In this document: positions 30,757 through 41,032 of the stretch, piece by piece | How the letters are laid out: each line of letters begins with the position of its first letter | Numbering within the stretch: the stretch's first letter is position 1 | DNA from: Antedon mediterranea | Lineage: Eukaryota > Echinodermata > Crinoidea > Comatulida > Antedonidae | Reading direction: 5' to 3' | Length of the DNA stretch: 64,000 bases | Assembly: GCF_964355755.1 (NCBI RefSeq) | Contig: NC_092679.1 | Span: forward strand, 24,676,432-24,740,431 | The notes under the pieces: generated by a model | What the model was told of the DNA's origin: nothing | Database searches by the model: none | What the model saw: the letters and a program-made list of their open reading frames with translations, nothing else | Translations under genes and position numbers: made by a program

Positions 30757-33700
30757 CTACCATTTCGCTTTGTCATTGGACACTATTAGCCAATCACCTT
30801 CTTGCATACAACCAGATGTAGGCCTATTACATTGGTAACCATCGTCGTCATCATCAAATGCGTCATCATCAAATGTAAAATGGATGCATCCTTCATTTAC
30901 GTTCTTAAACGCTTTACATTCAACTATTCGTATACATTGTAAAGCACAGACCAGGGAGTGTCTTGTAAGTTCTGTATTACTCAGAGAACTTTCGGTGCGA
31001 GATGATTTGAAATATGCCGCATGGACCATTACTGTAAAACATAAACATACTGCTTTATGTAATATCTGGTTAGTAGAGATATTTTTTGATGAACACACGC
31101 AATTATATTGGGAACACTCTTAAGCCCTGTCTACACTATCAAACTTTATGGGAAAAAAAACGTGATGTGCCCATGGACATGATGATGTCATATATCACTA
31201 CCATATTTGGGAAAATCACTTGACTTAAATCGTTGAACCTCAATTCTTTTTAATCGTCAATAAATAATTATCTAACTCAACTTAATTAGTAAATAGGGTT
31301 ACATTAGGTGGTTCAAATTAGTGCCGAACGTACGAACCAACTTTATATACCATCGAGTAAATTAATTCTAGAAGTAACGCGCGATTTACCGATTTTTCCC
31401 TTACATTAAATTTATATATAGATTATATGATATATCTGATATTATGGCCTTGTGTCTGTGGATTTGTTGCAATATTGTTTAAGTAGTCTAAGTCTATTGT
31501 TTTTATTGTGGCTTGAGTTGATTGAACTATCGTTATTATAGAACTTACCATCGGCGGCGGCCGCACATCCAAGAATTTCAAATCGTAAGCTAATATGAGA
31601 GTGCCAATTAGTTGGATGAATACGAACAATCCGGGCGTATACAGCACTTGTAAACATGTTTGTAACTAAAGTGTCTTGATCAAAGTTCCCGGGAAATTCC
31701 TATATAGGAAAAAAAGATTATTATCAGAATCATGGTTGTTCTTGTCATTTTGATGTTGATCAATATCTTACAATAAAACATCCTTTTAGTAAACTAATTT
31801 AACACTTTGACTGCCAGAGGTTTTTTCAGTTAGAAACTGCCACCGCCAGCGTTTTTAGCGCAATTCGATGTTTTTATTAAAGCTGATTGAAACTATGTAT
31901 GTGATCTGATTTACATGTAATTTAGACTAAAATAATCATAAAGATTTTAGCTTTACAATGGTACCAAGAACGATTTTCAAATCGCAATATGTAAATCGTA
32001 ATAGTAAAATGAAAGTAACCCACTTTTTTAGTTTTTCGTAGTTTCGCGCAAGAAAGTCGAGATATTCGCGATTTTGTGCAAGACATCACAATGATGAAAA
32101 TATCGCCCGGTGAGATCACCAAACAACGAAAAAGTTACTTACACGGCACCGATAGGCCTATAAAAACAAGTTATCACTATCGAAATATGTATTACATTTT
32201 ATAAATCATAAATCTTACATCAATGTTTCGCCAAAATCCACATAGTAAAGACACCAGGCCTAAATTTGGTCCGGAGCCGTTTTACGACTAGGCTAGGCCT
32301 AGGCTAGCCTAGTACTACGTACTAGCCTAGCTAGTAAACTGATGATAATGTTCATACCATTTCTAAACAAGTTTGTTGCGTTAAACTCGGCCACTTACAG
32401 TGAAACACCAAAACAATTAGGGTATACATACAATAATAAAATTAAAGACTCATATTGAAAAGTCATCCATTATTTTTTATTCAGATAACAAACAAACATG
32501 CCAATCCACATAAACCTTTGTAATGCTTCGTTGACATAGCTAGCGCGCGACCGATACACAATGCGCCAAACTATCGCTGTACGCGCTACTGTGATGCGCG
32601 GTGTATGTTATTTCGACAGGTACCATTTTGACAATCGTTCGTAACCAGATTAGTTACTTTCAAAAAGTAAAATATTCACGGTCCAGACCGAATATAGTGT
32701 CCATATTTATAGTATATACCAATAATTAACCTATCTACCGGATTTCGTAAAAAAAAGCGAAAAACGAAGATCTTCGTGTTTGGCAGTCAAGCGTTGTGTT
32801 TCCAAAAACGAAGATCTTCGTGTTTGGCAGTCAAAGTGTTAAAGGACAGTATATAAAGAGAACACCTTTTTTTTGTGTTATGTAGGATCGACCCACTTTT
32901 ATTTCTTAATCAATAAAATGTTCGTTTACAATGCATTGAGTAATGTAATGATACAATACAATATAACTGACATTAAATAACTTTCAGTACATCTGATATC
33001 TTACTCCTACCATTGCGTTTTATATATAATAGTAAGGAAAGAAGAAGACAAAAAATATTTTCCTCTATGTTATACACTCTTTACACGTTTTTCAATCCTT
33101 AACAATGTACGTATAATTTAACAGGATTCTTTATTTTATAACTCTTTTTATCTCTTTCAGGCAATCAAAAAATAGTTATATTTTACTTTACCTAAATATC
33201 AATTTTATAAACGTTAATTTTATACCTTGCTAAATTGTTACGGTCCATATCTGACCACATTTTTTTTTGCCTTTTCTTTATTTATTAAAAACTCACAATT
33301 GGTTATATCTTCTAACTCAGCAGTAAACATTAACCATGGACATTTTTTAACAAGTCTAAGTCTATGACTGACTTTACTTTTATAAACACAGAAAGTTAAA
33401 ATGGAAAATATTTCATTAATTTTGACATCATATTTTCCAAGTACAATTTTCTCCCATGTAACTTCCTGAGTAAATGCAAAACATGTTTTCAGCATAGCGC
33501 AATATTTTACCCAGCAATGTTTTACTTCTTTGCATGTAAATAACATGCTTTTCATTTTCAATCTCCTCATTACAGTATTCACAATAATTACAGTTGGACA
33601 AATTCCATAATTTTAGCTTACACTTAGTTGGTAATATTTTATGTAGCAACTTAAAATTAAAGAAAGCCACTCTTTTTATGTGCAACATACTCTTAACTTT

Positions 33701-36700
33701 GTTTTTCCAACATAGATTCCAGTCTATAAAACAATTTTGAAGTTGGTTTCCCCATTTATCTTGTGCTTTTGGTATGCACGCTTTATATGCTACATCGGTA
33801 AAAGTGGAATAGATTTGTTTGGCAGTTGTATAATTTAATTTGAAGTAACATTAACATTTTTCTCTATTGTATCAACCTCTTTATGTATAAAACAATAGGG
33901 TTTCTCAACCACTATAACTTTCCAGCTTCTCGGAATAGCGTCAATTAGTACCATATACTGTATATTAAAAATGCATTTCCCTTCGTTTCAACAGTGGAGT
34001 TATTTCATTAATATGCTTAAATCTAGACTTACCCATAATATCTCCTACTGTTTTTAGTCGCGTGGAAGCGACTCTATAGTTTACTATGTCGGTCGGTCGG
34101 TCTGTCGGTCTGTCGGTCCGGTATCACTATGCGTTTTATCGCTTTCTGACCTTATCTTGATATCAGTTTAATCTAGCTAAGTCAATTTTTCACAGTATAT
34201 TCCTTATGGCCAGGAATCGATGTGGTTATGTTTTCACGGTGCGCAATAAAAAATTACGCGGTCTACGCACGATTTAACGAAATCACGTTTGTAATCATAT
34301 CTTCACAACCATGAATCACAATTAAATAAAATTTGGTACTCATAAATTTCAGGGCATAAATCATCATATGGCAATACAATTACGTGCGTAGCGCATGTAA
34401 CGCATGCGTACGGGCGCTTAAAATTTTCAAAATTTATTTTCGACGAAATAAGAGTACGTTTCAGGCAATTTTAAGCGTTTACAAAATTGCCATGAGTGCG
34501 CCGATTTTTGCGCGCGCACTGCGCGTTAAATGTTGTTGCGCACTCTTTTTGCCCGATTTCTGTTTTCTTGACTTACTTTTCAACTCGAAATTACGTTATA
34601 CGAGCACGTCAAAAGTGACAGGCTACGCACGTGTAAATTTAAAAAATATAACTGTTTTTAAACATTTCAACATTTTTAAACATGTTCAGTAATTTCGGTC
34701 AGTTGGTAGGTTGGTCGGTCAGTCGGTAAACACTAAGCACGCGACTGCAGCCATCTATATGGCCTTGTTATACCTGAATTAACCCAAGATTTACAGAATA
34801 GTGATTTTTTTGTTATGCATGACATATATTCTCCCATAACCTCTGAGTTATTATTTCAACATTGAGGTTTTTTAGCATAAATATTATTAAACCGTATGCA
34901 GGCTTTAAGCATATTTATATAGAATGTATTCACACATTTGAGTGCATTATGCTTCTCAAAGTTTGCTTCCGTCATACTTAATATATAATCTTATTGGATA
35001 TAAATTGTATAATGGAATACATTTCCACTTTCCTGGATCCGGGCTTAGCAAACGTTTTACCCAACCTAAACTTTAAAGATTCAATCATAGAGTTAAAGTC
35101 AATCATTTTAACTCCACCATTTCAATGTTTTGTATCAGAGTATTTCTTTTTATTTTTTCTTTATTACCACTCTATAAAAAGTTGTATAAAATCTTGTTTA
35201 TTTCAGGAATAATAGATTTTGGCAAGTCTGCGTGACACTTGCATTATAAATAAGTTTTGATAACGCTAGTGTTTTAATTACCGTGATTTTCCCAAAGAAT
35301 GATATTTTTCTTTTTTCCCAAGTTTTAAGGATCTTTTTTAGATTTTCAATTTTCTCATACCAATTTTTTGTATTACAAATTTATATCCTTATCATAACCA
35401 ATGTAATTACCTAGAAACTTAATAGGTTCTTGATTAAAGGTAATGTTGCAAGAGTTACTAATTTTCTCTTTATCGCAACAAATCCACATTCCCCTTTTCT
35501 TGGATTTATTTAGCATCAGACCTGAAATTTCACAAAAACAATCTATTTCGTTAAAATAACATTGTATGGCTTTTTCATTCTTTGCAAAAATCACAGTATC
35601 TGACGGCAATTTGATACCTTTACACAAATGATTATTTCTTATATTGGTTACCATAACTTCGACTACTAAAATAAATAAAAGCGCTGAGAGTGGACAACCT
35701 TGACGGATTCCTCTATTCATTAAAACACCTTCTGACATCCATCCATTATTTACAATGTAACTTTCAGTATCGTTTAACCCATTGTATAAATTGAATACCA
35801 AAACCAAATTTTTCTGTAGTTTTAAACATAAAATATCTGCCTACAGAATCAAAGGCTTTTTCAAAATCTATAAAAATCAAAGCACCTTCTTGTTTATGTA
35901 CGTCACTATAATTAAGTAAATCTTCTATTAATCTATCTTATGCTTTCACCAGAGAACCTGCCTTTGATATATCTCTTTTGATCATTATTAATTATGGAGC
36001 TAATGACCGAATGTAAACTATTGGCTAACACTTGTGCAATAATCTTATAATCAATATTCAAAAGAGTAATAGGTCTCCAATTATAAAGCTTCTCTCTTTC
36101 ACCTTTTTTATACAGTAATGAAATAATACCTTTACGTTGCGAAGATGTCAGTTTTTTATTCAAGAAACTGAAGTTAACAGAATCACACAATAAATTGCCT
36201 AAGGAATCCCAGAATGTGCGATAAAATTCGTCTGTTAGCCCATCTGTACCAAGACTTTCATTTAACTTCATGTTCAAAAGAGCCATTTTACATTTATAAT
36301 GTATTAACATACCTTCACATTTTTGCTTTTCTTCAAAAGACAGTGTATTGATTTTAGTATTAGGCCTACCAAAATAACTATTAATATTTTCCTGTTTCGA
36401 AGGGGTTTCTTTATACAATTCTTTGAAAAACCTAACTTGCTCGTTAAGAATTTCTTTGGTGTTTGTAGTAATTTTCCCATTAGGTTTAAGAACTGACGTA
36501 ATATGTTTTTTCTTAGCCTTGTTTTTTTCTAAACCTAAAAAGAACTTTTCAATCCATTCTACTCGAGCCGTAATTTGTGCTTTATTCTCCAAAAAACTAT
36601 TGTTGAATTTCCAAGTTCCAGGTCCTTTTTATTCATGACTATTTATAATTTTCAATGAAATAGCTTGATGGTCTGAAAGAACAGAAGGTCTGATATCGGT

Positions 36701-38690
36701 GTCAATAACATCACCATGTTTGTATAATACACTAGATATCAGCCAGTAATCTAACCTTCTATATGTATTTTTACGTCGCCAAGTAAATTGGGTTTTTGTT
36801 TCATGACATATTCTCCAAATATCACAGAGCTTTGATTTATTAATACATTTTTTTACAATTGCAGGAGATTTGTCATAGCTTAGATACAGGCTGTTTCTTT
36901 GGTCAGCATTATGTTGTAAAACACAATTCATGTCACCTCCCCCTCCCCCCCCCCCCCCCACCATTATTATATACTCATCTGTAAAATTGCAAGGATTATC
37001 AATTTTCTTGTCAAGCTTCTTGAAAAAAATTGCTCTCTCTTTATAGTTATTTGGTGCATATACATTTATTCTTAAGTAATATACCAAGTATAATAATTCT
37101 TCCATCTTCGTCAGAATACTTATTTATGAATGATTTCTTTTACATCTAAACCTTTCTTAAATAAAATGGATACTCCTCTACTATTGGTCGTTCCATAACT
37201 ATGGTACGATCTACCTTTCCAATCTGCATCAAATATATGAATTGATTTTTTTATCAAAATGAGTTTCTTGTAATAAAATAATATATAATATAATATAATA
37301 TATAGGAGCATTCTATAAAGAGAACACTTAAAACCATTGTCTGATAAATGATAGACAATTTAAGTATTTTGTACTTTAAATTGCATTTTTGTTTTCAGGT
37401 AATAATATAATAATAATAATAATAATAATATATATAAATAATAATTTTTGTCGATCAACACAAATGTTTAAACAATTAATTTTTAGGAGGACAACATTTA
37501 ATCGGAGCATTTGCGTAGAGTTGAACTATGGCAACTGTTGAATAAATCATAATCTCTAGAGAATAAATTTAAAGGACAACTTGACCGAGGACCATATTTT
37601 TACAACGTATAGGGATGTACATAATTATGATTTCAGAACATTCGCGAGATTAAGAATATCGCCGCACGCTTTCGCCGTACAGCCGTCGCCATAAATTACT
37701 GTGACGTCACAGGTGCATCGCAAAATCTACACAATGAGTCCAGCTAAGCAAAAGAAACAATTAAAAAAATCAACATTTATATTTTTTACGATTTAATTAC
37801 AAAGTATGTTTACTAGATATTTTCGCGATTTTCCAGAAAACTCAATGAGCGTACGAATTAATAGGTTAACTTACCGTAACTTGACCATACGAATTAGTTA
37901 CTGCATCAAACATGTTGTTATCTACACTGTAAAATACTTCATAAGCGGTAACCCATTGATTGAAACGGTTTCTACCTTGAGTAATGACACCTGTGATTGT
38001 TTTCACAGAAATCAAATCGACTTGGATCCATTGGTTTTGATCATTATATAAAGCTGACCAAGCCCCTGTCCCACTCGAGTCTGCTAGAGTGTTGAGTCTT
38101 GCACGTTGGGATCCATGAAATGAATTCCATTCACTTGATGCTGCCAGGTTCTCCGTTAAAACAGACTTATCTTCAATACCAAGTGGCTCGGTGCAAGATT
38201 CTATAAAAACATGTGCATTGAAACATTATTTTATCAAATATTTCAGAGAAACTTTTGTATACTTATCAGGGGCGGTCGCATCAATTGAATTCCATTCACT
38301 TGATGCTATACCAGGTTCTCCGTTAGAACAGACTTCGCCAATACCAAATGGCTATAAAAACATGTGCATTAAAATATTAACTTTGATTTCTTTGTAACAC
38401 CCTGTATGGATAATTGTTTATCTCATTTACATATTGTTGAATAGTTATAATTGTTTTCCTCTGGAATTATTGTTCATTCCTGATGATCAAATAAAGATCG
38501 AAACGTTGAATCATGGCTTGCCTTTTGTTATTTGGAGTCATAGTTTTATAGGAATATTATTTTATCAAATATTTCAGAGAAGCTTTTCTCTATATAAATA
38601 AATATAAAACAAAAACTTACCAGCCATTGCTTGGTGAAGATTAGTTATTTCCAAAAGGCATAGACATAAGACAAAAATAAACAACATCAT
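30757..38690 (-). CDS. Secreted discoidin (F5/8 type C) domain protein with PAN-like C-terminus
   Basis: Exons 38690-38621, 38200-37875, 31699-31549 and 31031-30757 join in frame (phases 1, 0, 1) to give 273 residues. MMLFIFVLCLCLLEITNLHQ plus AMA is a typical signal peptide, so the product is secreted. Residues about 26-177 form a discoidin domain: C26, NLAASSEWNSFHGSQRARLN, QNQWIQVDLISVKTITGVIT, WVTAYEVFYSVDN, then FPGNFDQDTLVTNMF, ARIVRIHPTNWHSHISLRFE and ILGC (C177), with the two end cysteines that normally pair. Such domains bind sugars, lipids or collagen on cell surfaces. The tail RHSLVCALQCIRIVECKAFK followed by an Asp-rich loop and two more cysteines resembles a PAN/apple domain; this part is less certain. 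Intron 2 (6.2 kb) holds a LINE and a MITE. Divergent from FANCM. Confidence 0.87.
31127..31225 (-). mobile_element. Half of a TAAGC(T/C)CTGTCTACACTATC MITE
   Basis: Shares TAAGCCCTGTCTACACTATC, GTGATGTGCCCA and GACATGATGATGTCATAT with the complete copy at 49346-49492 but lacks its other terminus. Lies in intron 3 of the discoidin gene. Confidence 0.7.
31803..32838. mobile_element. TTAA-flanked piggyBac-type MITE
   Basis: Inverted ends CACTTTGACTGCCA (31803) and TGGCAGTCAAAGTG (32825-32838) are each bordered by TTAA (31799-31802 and 32839-32842), the target site of piggyBac elements. The right end contains two copies of ACGAAGATCTTCGTGTTTGG (palindrome CGAAGATCTTCG), the first followed by CAGTCAA. 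No transposase frame, so non-autonomous. Inside intron 2 of the discoidin gene. Confidence 0.85.
33238..37311 (-). mobile_element. Tx1/L1-like LINE, ORF2 broken and interrupted
   Basis: Reading on the minus strand, the order is endonuclease, reverse transcriptase, zinc finger. The endonuclease part (37311 to 36629) has INVYAPNN, GDMNCVL, TQFTWRRKNTYRRLDYWLIS and LSDHQAI. The reverse transcriptase (36592 to 35373) has LGTDGLTDEFYRTFW, LLYKKGEREKLYNWRPITLL and RGIRQGCPLSALLFILVVEV; the catalytic YADD-type box is damaged. Then LWENICHA and LFCKSWVNSG (34990-34780). After a 0.7-kb foreign insertion it continues to the zinc finger CEYCNEEIENEKHV (33688 to 33428). Frameshifts and a G-run (36937-36960) show it is dead. 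It sits in the same orientation as the discoidin host gene. Confidence 0.85.
34058..34775. mobile_element. Non-autonomous element with short CACGCGACT ends, nested in the LINE
   Basis: Begins AGTCGCGTGGAAGCGACTCT and ends GCACGCGACTGCAGCCATCT. It contains (GGTC)n-like arrays at both sides (GTCGGTCGGTCGGTCTGTCG; GGTCGGTCAGTCGG) and a GCGC-rich centre. LINE coding sequence resumes on both sides. Partial copies: 30056-30170 and 52905-53458 (inverted). No coding capacity. Confidence 0.8.
38284..38380 (-). pseudogene. Decayed duplicate of the start of discoidin exon 2
   Basis: GAATTCCATTCACTTGATGC and CCAGGTTCTCCGTTA, present in exon 2 at 38127-38160, recur here with changes and deletions, together with the flanking intron (AAAACATGTGCATT). 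ATCAAATATTTCAGAGAA at 38233 likewise recurs at 38563. A tandem duplication of about 0.16-0.33 kb has left a dead half-exon in intron 1. Confidence 0.8.
38465..38520 (+). repeat. Dispersed motif CTGATGA...GATCGAAACG
   Basis: ATTCCTGATGATCAAATAAA then GATCGAAACGTTGAAT. The GATC pair can form a hairpin and ATTC can pair with GAAT, giving a shape like a minimal hammerhead ribozyme, though stem II does not fit the consensus exactly. It is probably the end of a retroelement. Confidence 0.4.
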
Positions 38691-39227
38691 GCGAAGAACA
38701 AAGTGAAATGTAATGATTCATAATGCATGACGATATTTGCTAGATACCAATTAGGATATCAGTCACAATACCACCGTATAACTGAAGAATATTAAATCGA
38801 TATTTCTAGATAACTTTATTAAGAGTAAACAATGTCACGGAGACCATATTTGTCTAATAATTGAACACGCACTTATAATAACAGTAATGATAATAGTAAT
38901 ATATTGTATTCCTCATAAGTGTTTTTTATTAATAATTATCGACTGAATTCGACCGAAAATAATATTGACGACATTAGTTTTCAATTTATATGAGAGTGAG
39001 AACGTGTGGCAGACAACGAAAATATAATCATCATCATAATCATGCGTCTTTGTGGATATTATGTACGCTTTAGAAATCTTATCTTATGAGGACCTAGCAG
39101 CTCTATTTTTTTTAAATGTGTGTGACTGTAGGAATCGCAAAGATAGCTTACCTATTTCCTAGATTAACCCTCTAAATATATCTCTTACAATAAAAAAAAA
39201 ATATTTATTTTCCATAAAAAAAAACTC
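38691..39227. other. 5' flank of the discoidin gene, no further gene
   Basis: AT-rich. Contains the inverted dispersed repeat end at 39090-39135 (CAGCTCTATTTTTTTTAAAT). The promoter of the discoidin gene should lie in its left part; no clear core element is seen. Confidence 0.4.
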
Positions 39228-39230
39228 CGT

Positions 39231-39303
39231 AGAGATTCGAACCCAAGCTAGAGCTGAGAGAGCACTTAAATTAGAGCATTACCCGTTATTCCACAAAGTA
39301 GGC
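39231..39303 (-). repeat. tRNA-like sequence (pseudogene or SINE head), minus strand
   Basis: On the minus strand ACTTTGT and ACGGAGT can pair as a 7-bp acceptor stem (two G-U), the B-box GGTTCGAATCT is present, and TAACGGGTAATGCTC resembles an A-box region. The D and anticodon arms do not fold well and no anticodon can be assigned, so it is not called a functional tRNA. Confidence 0.5.
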
Positions 39304-39444
39304 CTACATGATGACTGAACAGCTGACAATAGTCTATTTATACGCGCATCATATTACGTAATTCATTGTTACTTCATGAATATGCATATTCATCTACGTT
39401 ATCTTGAGAAAACAAAGCTTGTATTAACCTTTTTATGAACAAGT

Positions 39445-39710
39445 AGACCGGTTAGCTCAGCCAACTGAGCCTCGTGCAAAACGATTAATGTCGTGGGTTC
39501 GAGTCCCACGCCGCTCTGGTGGAATAGAGTTGAAGCTATGTGAGCTACTGTGTTTGGGGTTCACAGAATTATAGCTACGTCCCCCTTTCCACCACACATC
39601 ATGAGGCAGCAACATCAATGCATCTGGTGATGTGGTGGAAACGACCCCAAAAGACTGTGGCAGGGCCTTAGAGCTGTCGAGGCAGGGGCACAAAATAACA
39701 TCTTTTTTTT
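39445..39710 (+). mobile_element. tRNA-derived SINE
   Basis: The head 39445-39517 has A-box TAGCTCAGCCAAC, a GCTC/GAGC D-stem, a perfect GTGGG-TTCGAGT-CCCAC T-arm and a mostly paired acceptor (AGACCGG with CCGCTCT). The anticodon stem-loop is shortened, so it is not a working tRNA. A body of about 190 bp follows (GTGGAATAGAGTTGAAGCTA, then AGCTGTCGAGGCAGGGGCAC) ending in a T-run. SINE family not identified. Confidence 0.65.
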
Positions 39711-40461
39711 CTGTGTAACCCTAAAGCACGTCTGGAAGAAGAGACTAAAAAAGGTGGAACTTTTGTTGCCGTAGAGGGTGCAATTTATGTATAAAAGGTC
39801 GTTTTGTACACATGAAGAGGTCAAATGGCTAACATTGTGTTGCGCGAATTTTGATTTTAAAGTAGGCCTAGGGCCTAGGCTAGGCTAGCTTCAAAATAGA
39901 AGGTATTTTATTAACTAATTTAGCTCTAAATTAAATAAGCTTTAATCCGGGCTTAGTCTAAGCCTATATAATGATAAAATATAATAGTAGCTAGAACGGA
40001 TCGATCCCCTCTATCTAGTAGTAGGCTAGCTAGCTAGACTAGAGCCTAGGCCAGGCTACTACAGGCCTAGAATAGATAGTAGTAGGCTAGAACTAGGAAG
40101 GATAGGGCCTATAGCTAGCTAAATAAGCCTAGCTAGTAGGCGTACCCCATGCCTAATTACTATTAGCTAGGCCAAGGCCTAGACTAGAAGAATCAAAACA
40201 AAGTTTATTTCCCCTTTCCCCGTACTAGCTAGATCTAGGCCTAGAGTAGGTACTATCCTAGGCCTGCTACAGTAGGCCCCTAGCCTAGTAGTAGGGATGT
40301 CAACAATAATGTACATTTGGTCGATCCTCGTATCATTATTGTTAGTAAGTAGGGCCTCAAAAAAATTGGAAAAAATATCTTTAATAATAACAATTGTGAA
40401 ACGTAAATGTGTTTTTTATTATTTTATTATTAATAGATTTTAAAATGATGAAATTTAGAAA
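39711..40461 (+). promoter_or_regulatory. FANCM 5' region with TAGGCCTAG clusters and a 6-codon upstream ORF
   Basis: 39860-40290 is dense in CTAGGCCTAG and GCTAGCTAG motifs. Immediately before the FANCM start, a short upstream ORF (ATG 40445, six codons) ends with a TGA at 40463-40465 that overlaps the FANCM ATG at 40462. No TATA box at a convincing distance. A possible acceptor (TTATTAATAG at about 40436) leaves open a 5' non-coding exon. Confidence 0.4.
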
Positions 40462-41032
40462 ATGAAGAAAGTTCAGTCAACCTTATTTCAGAGCTGGGGA
40501 ACAAATCCGTCTGTCTGTCCGTCTGGCCATTCCTCAAATCCGTCTGGCCATTCCTCAAATCCGTCTGGCCATTCCTCAAATCCGTCTGGCCATTCCTCAA
40601 ATTCTAAAACATCAAGTGAATGCTTTGATGACGCTGAAAATATTAATGACCTTGATGATGAAACGTTACTGGCAGCGTGCCAAAAATGGGACAACAGTGA
40701 CTCTTCTAAACAAACACAAGGCACCCCATTGGAAGATCTACCAGGGTTTGATACATCATCTGGACACATTTGGATCTATCCAACAAACCTGCCTGTTCGT
40801 GACTACCAGTTTAACATTGTTGAACAGTCTCTTTTCAAGAATACATTGGTAACATTACCAACTGGTTTGGGTAAAACTTTCATTGCAGCGGTTGTTATGT
40901 ATAATTTCTATCGATGGTATCCATCTGGGAAGATTGTTTTCATGGCACCAACAAAACCACTGGTAGCTCAGCAAATTGAAGCTTGTTATAATATAATGGG
41001 AATACCACAAAATCACACTGCAGAAATGACAG
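40462..41032 (+). CDS. FANCM: FANCM exon 1: N-terminus, coding minisatellite and Walker A
   Basis: Start chosen at [13 protein letters not shown] because TLFQ-x-WG matches the vertebrate FANCM start. Residues about 20-47 are four perfect PSGHSSN heptads encoded by a 21-bp tandem repeat (40519-40602). After an acidic stretch comes [20 protein letters not shown] (Q motif region) and Walker A LPTGLGKT at residues 132-139, then [20 protein letters not shown] with motif Ia. Donor AACAG|GTATAA style, phase 1. Confidence 0.96.

Noticed and set aside
39445-39517. Functional tRNA gene
   Set aside because: The anticodon arm is too short to assign a normal 7-nt loop, one acceptor pair is broken and a SINE-like body follows.
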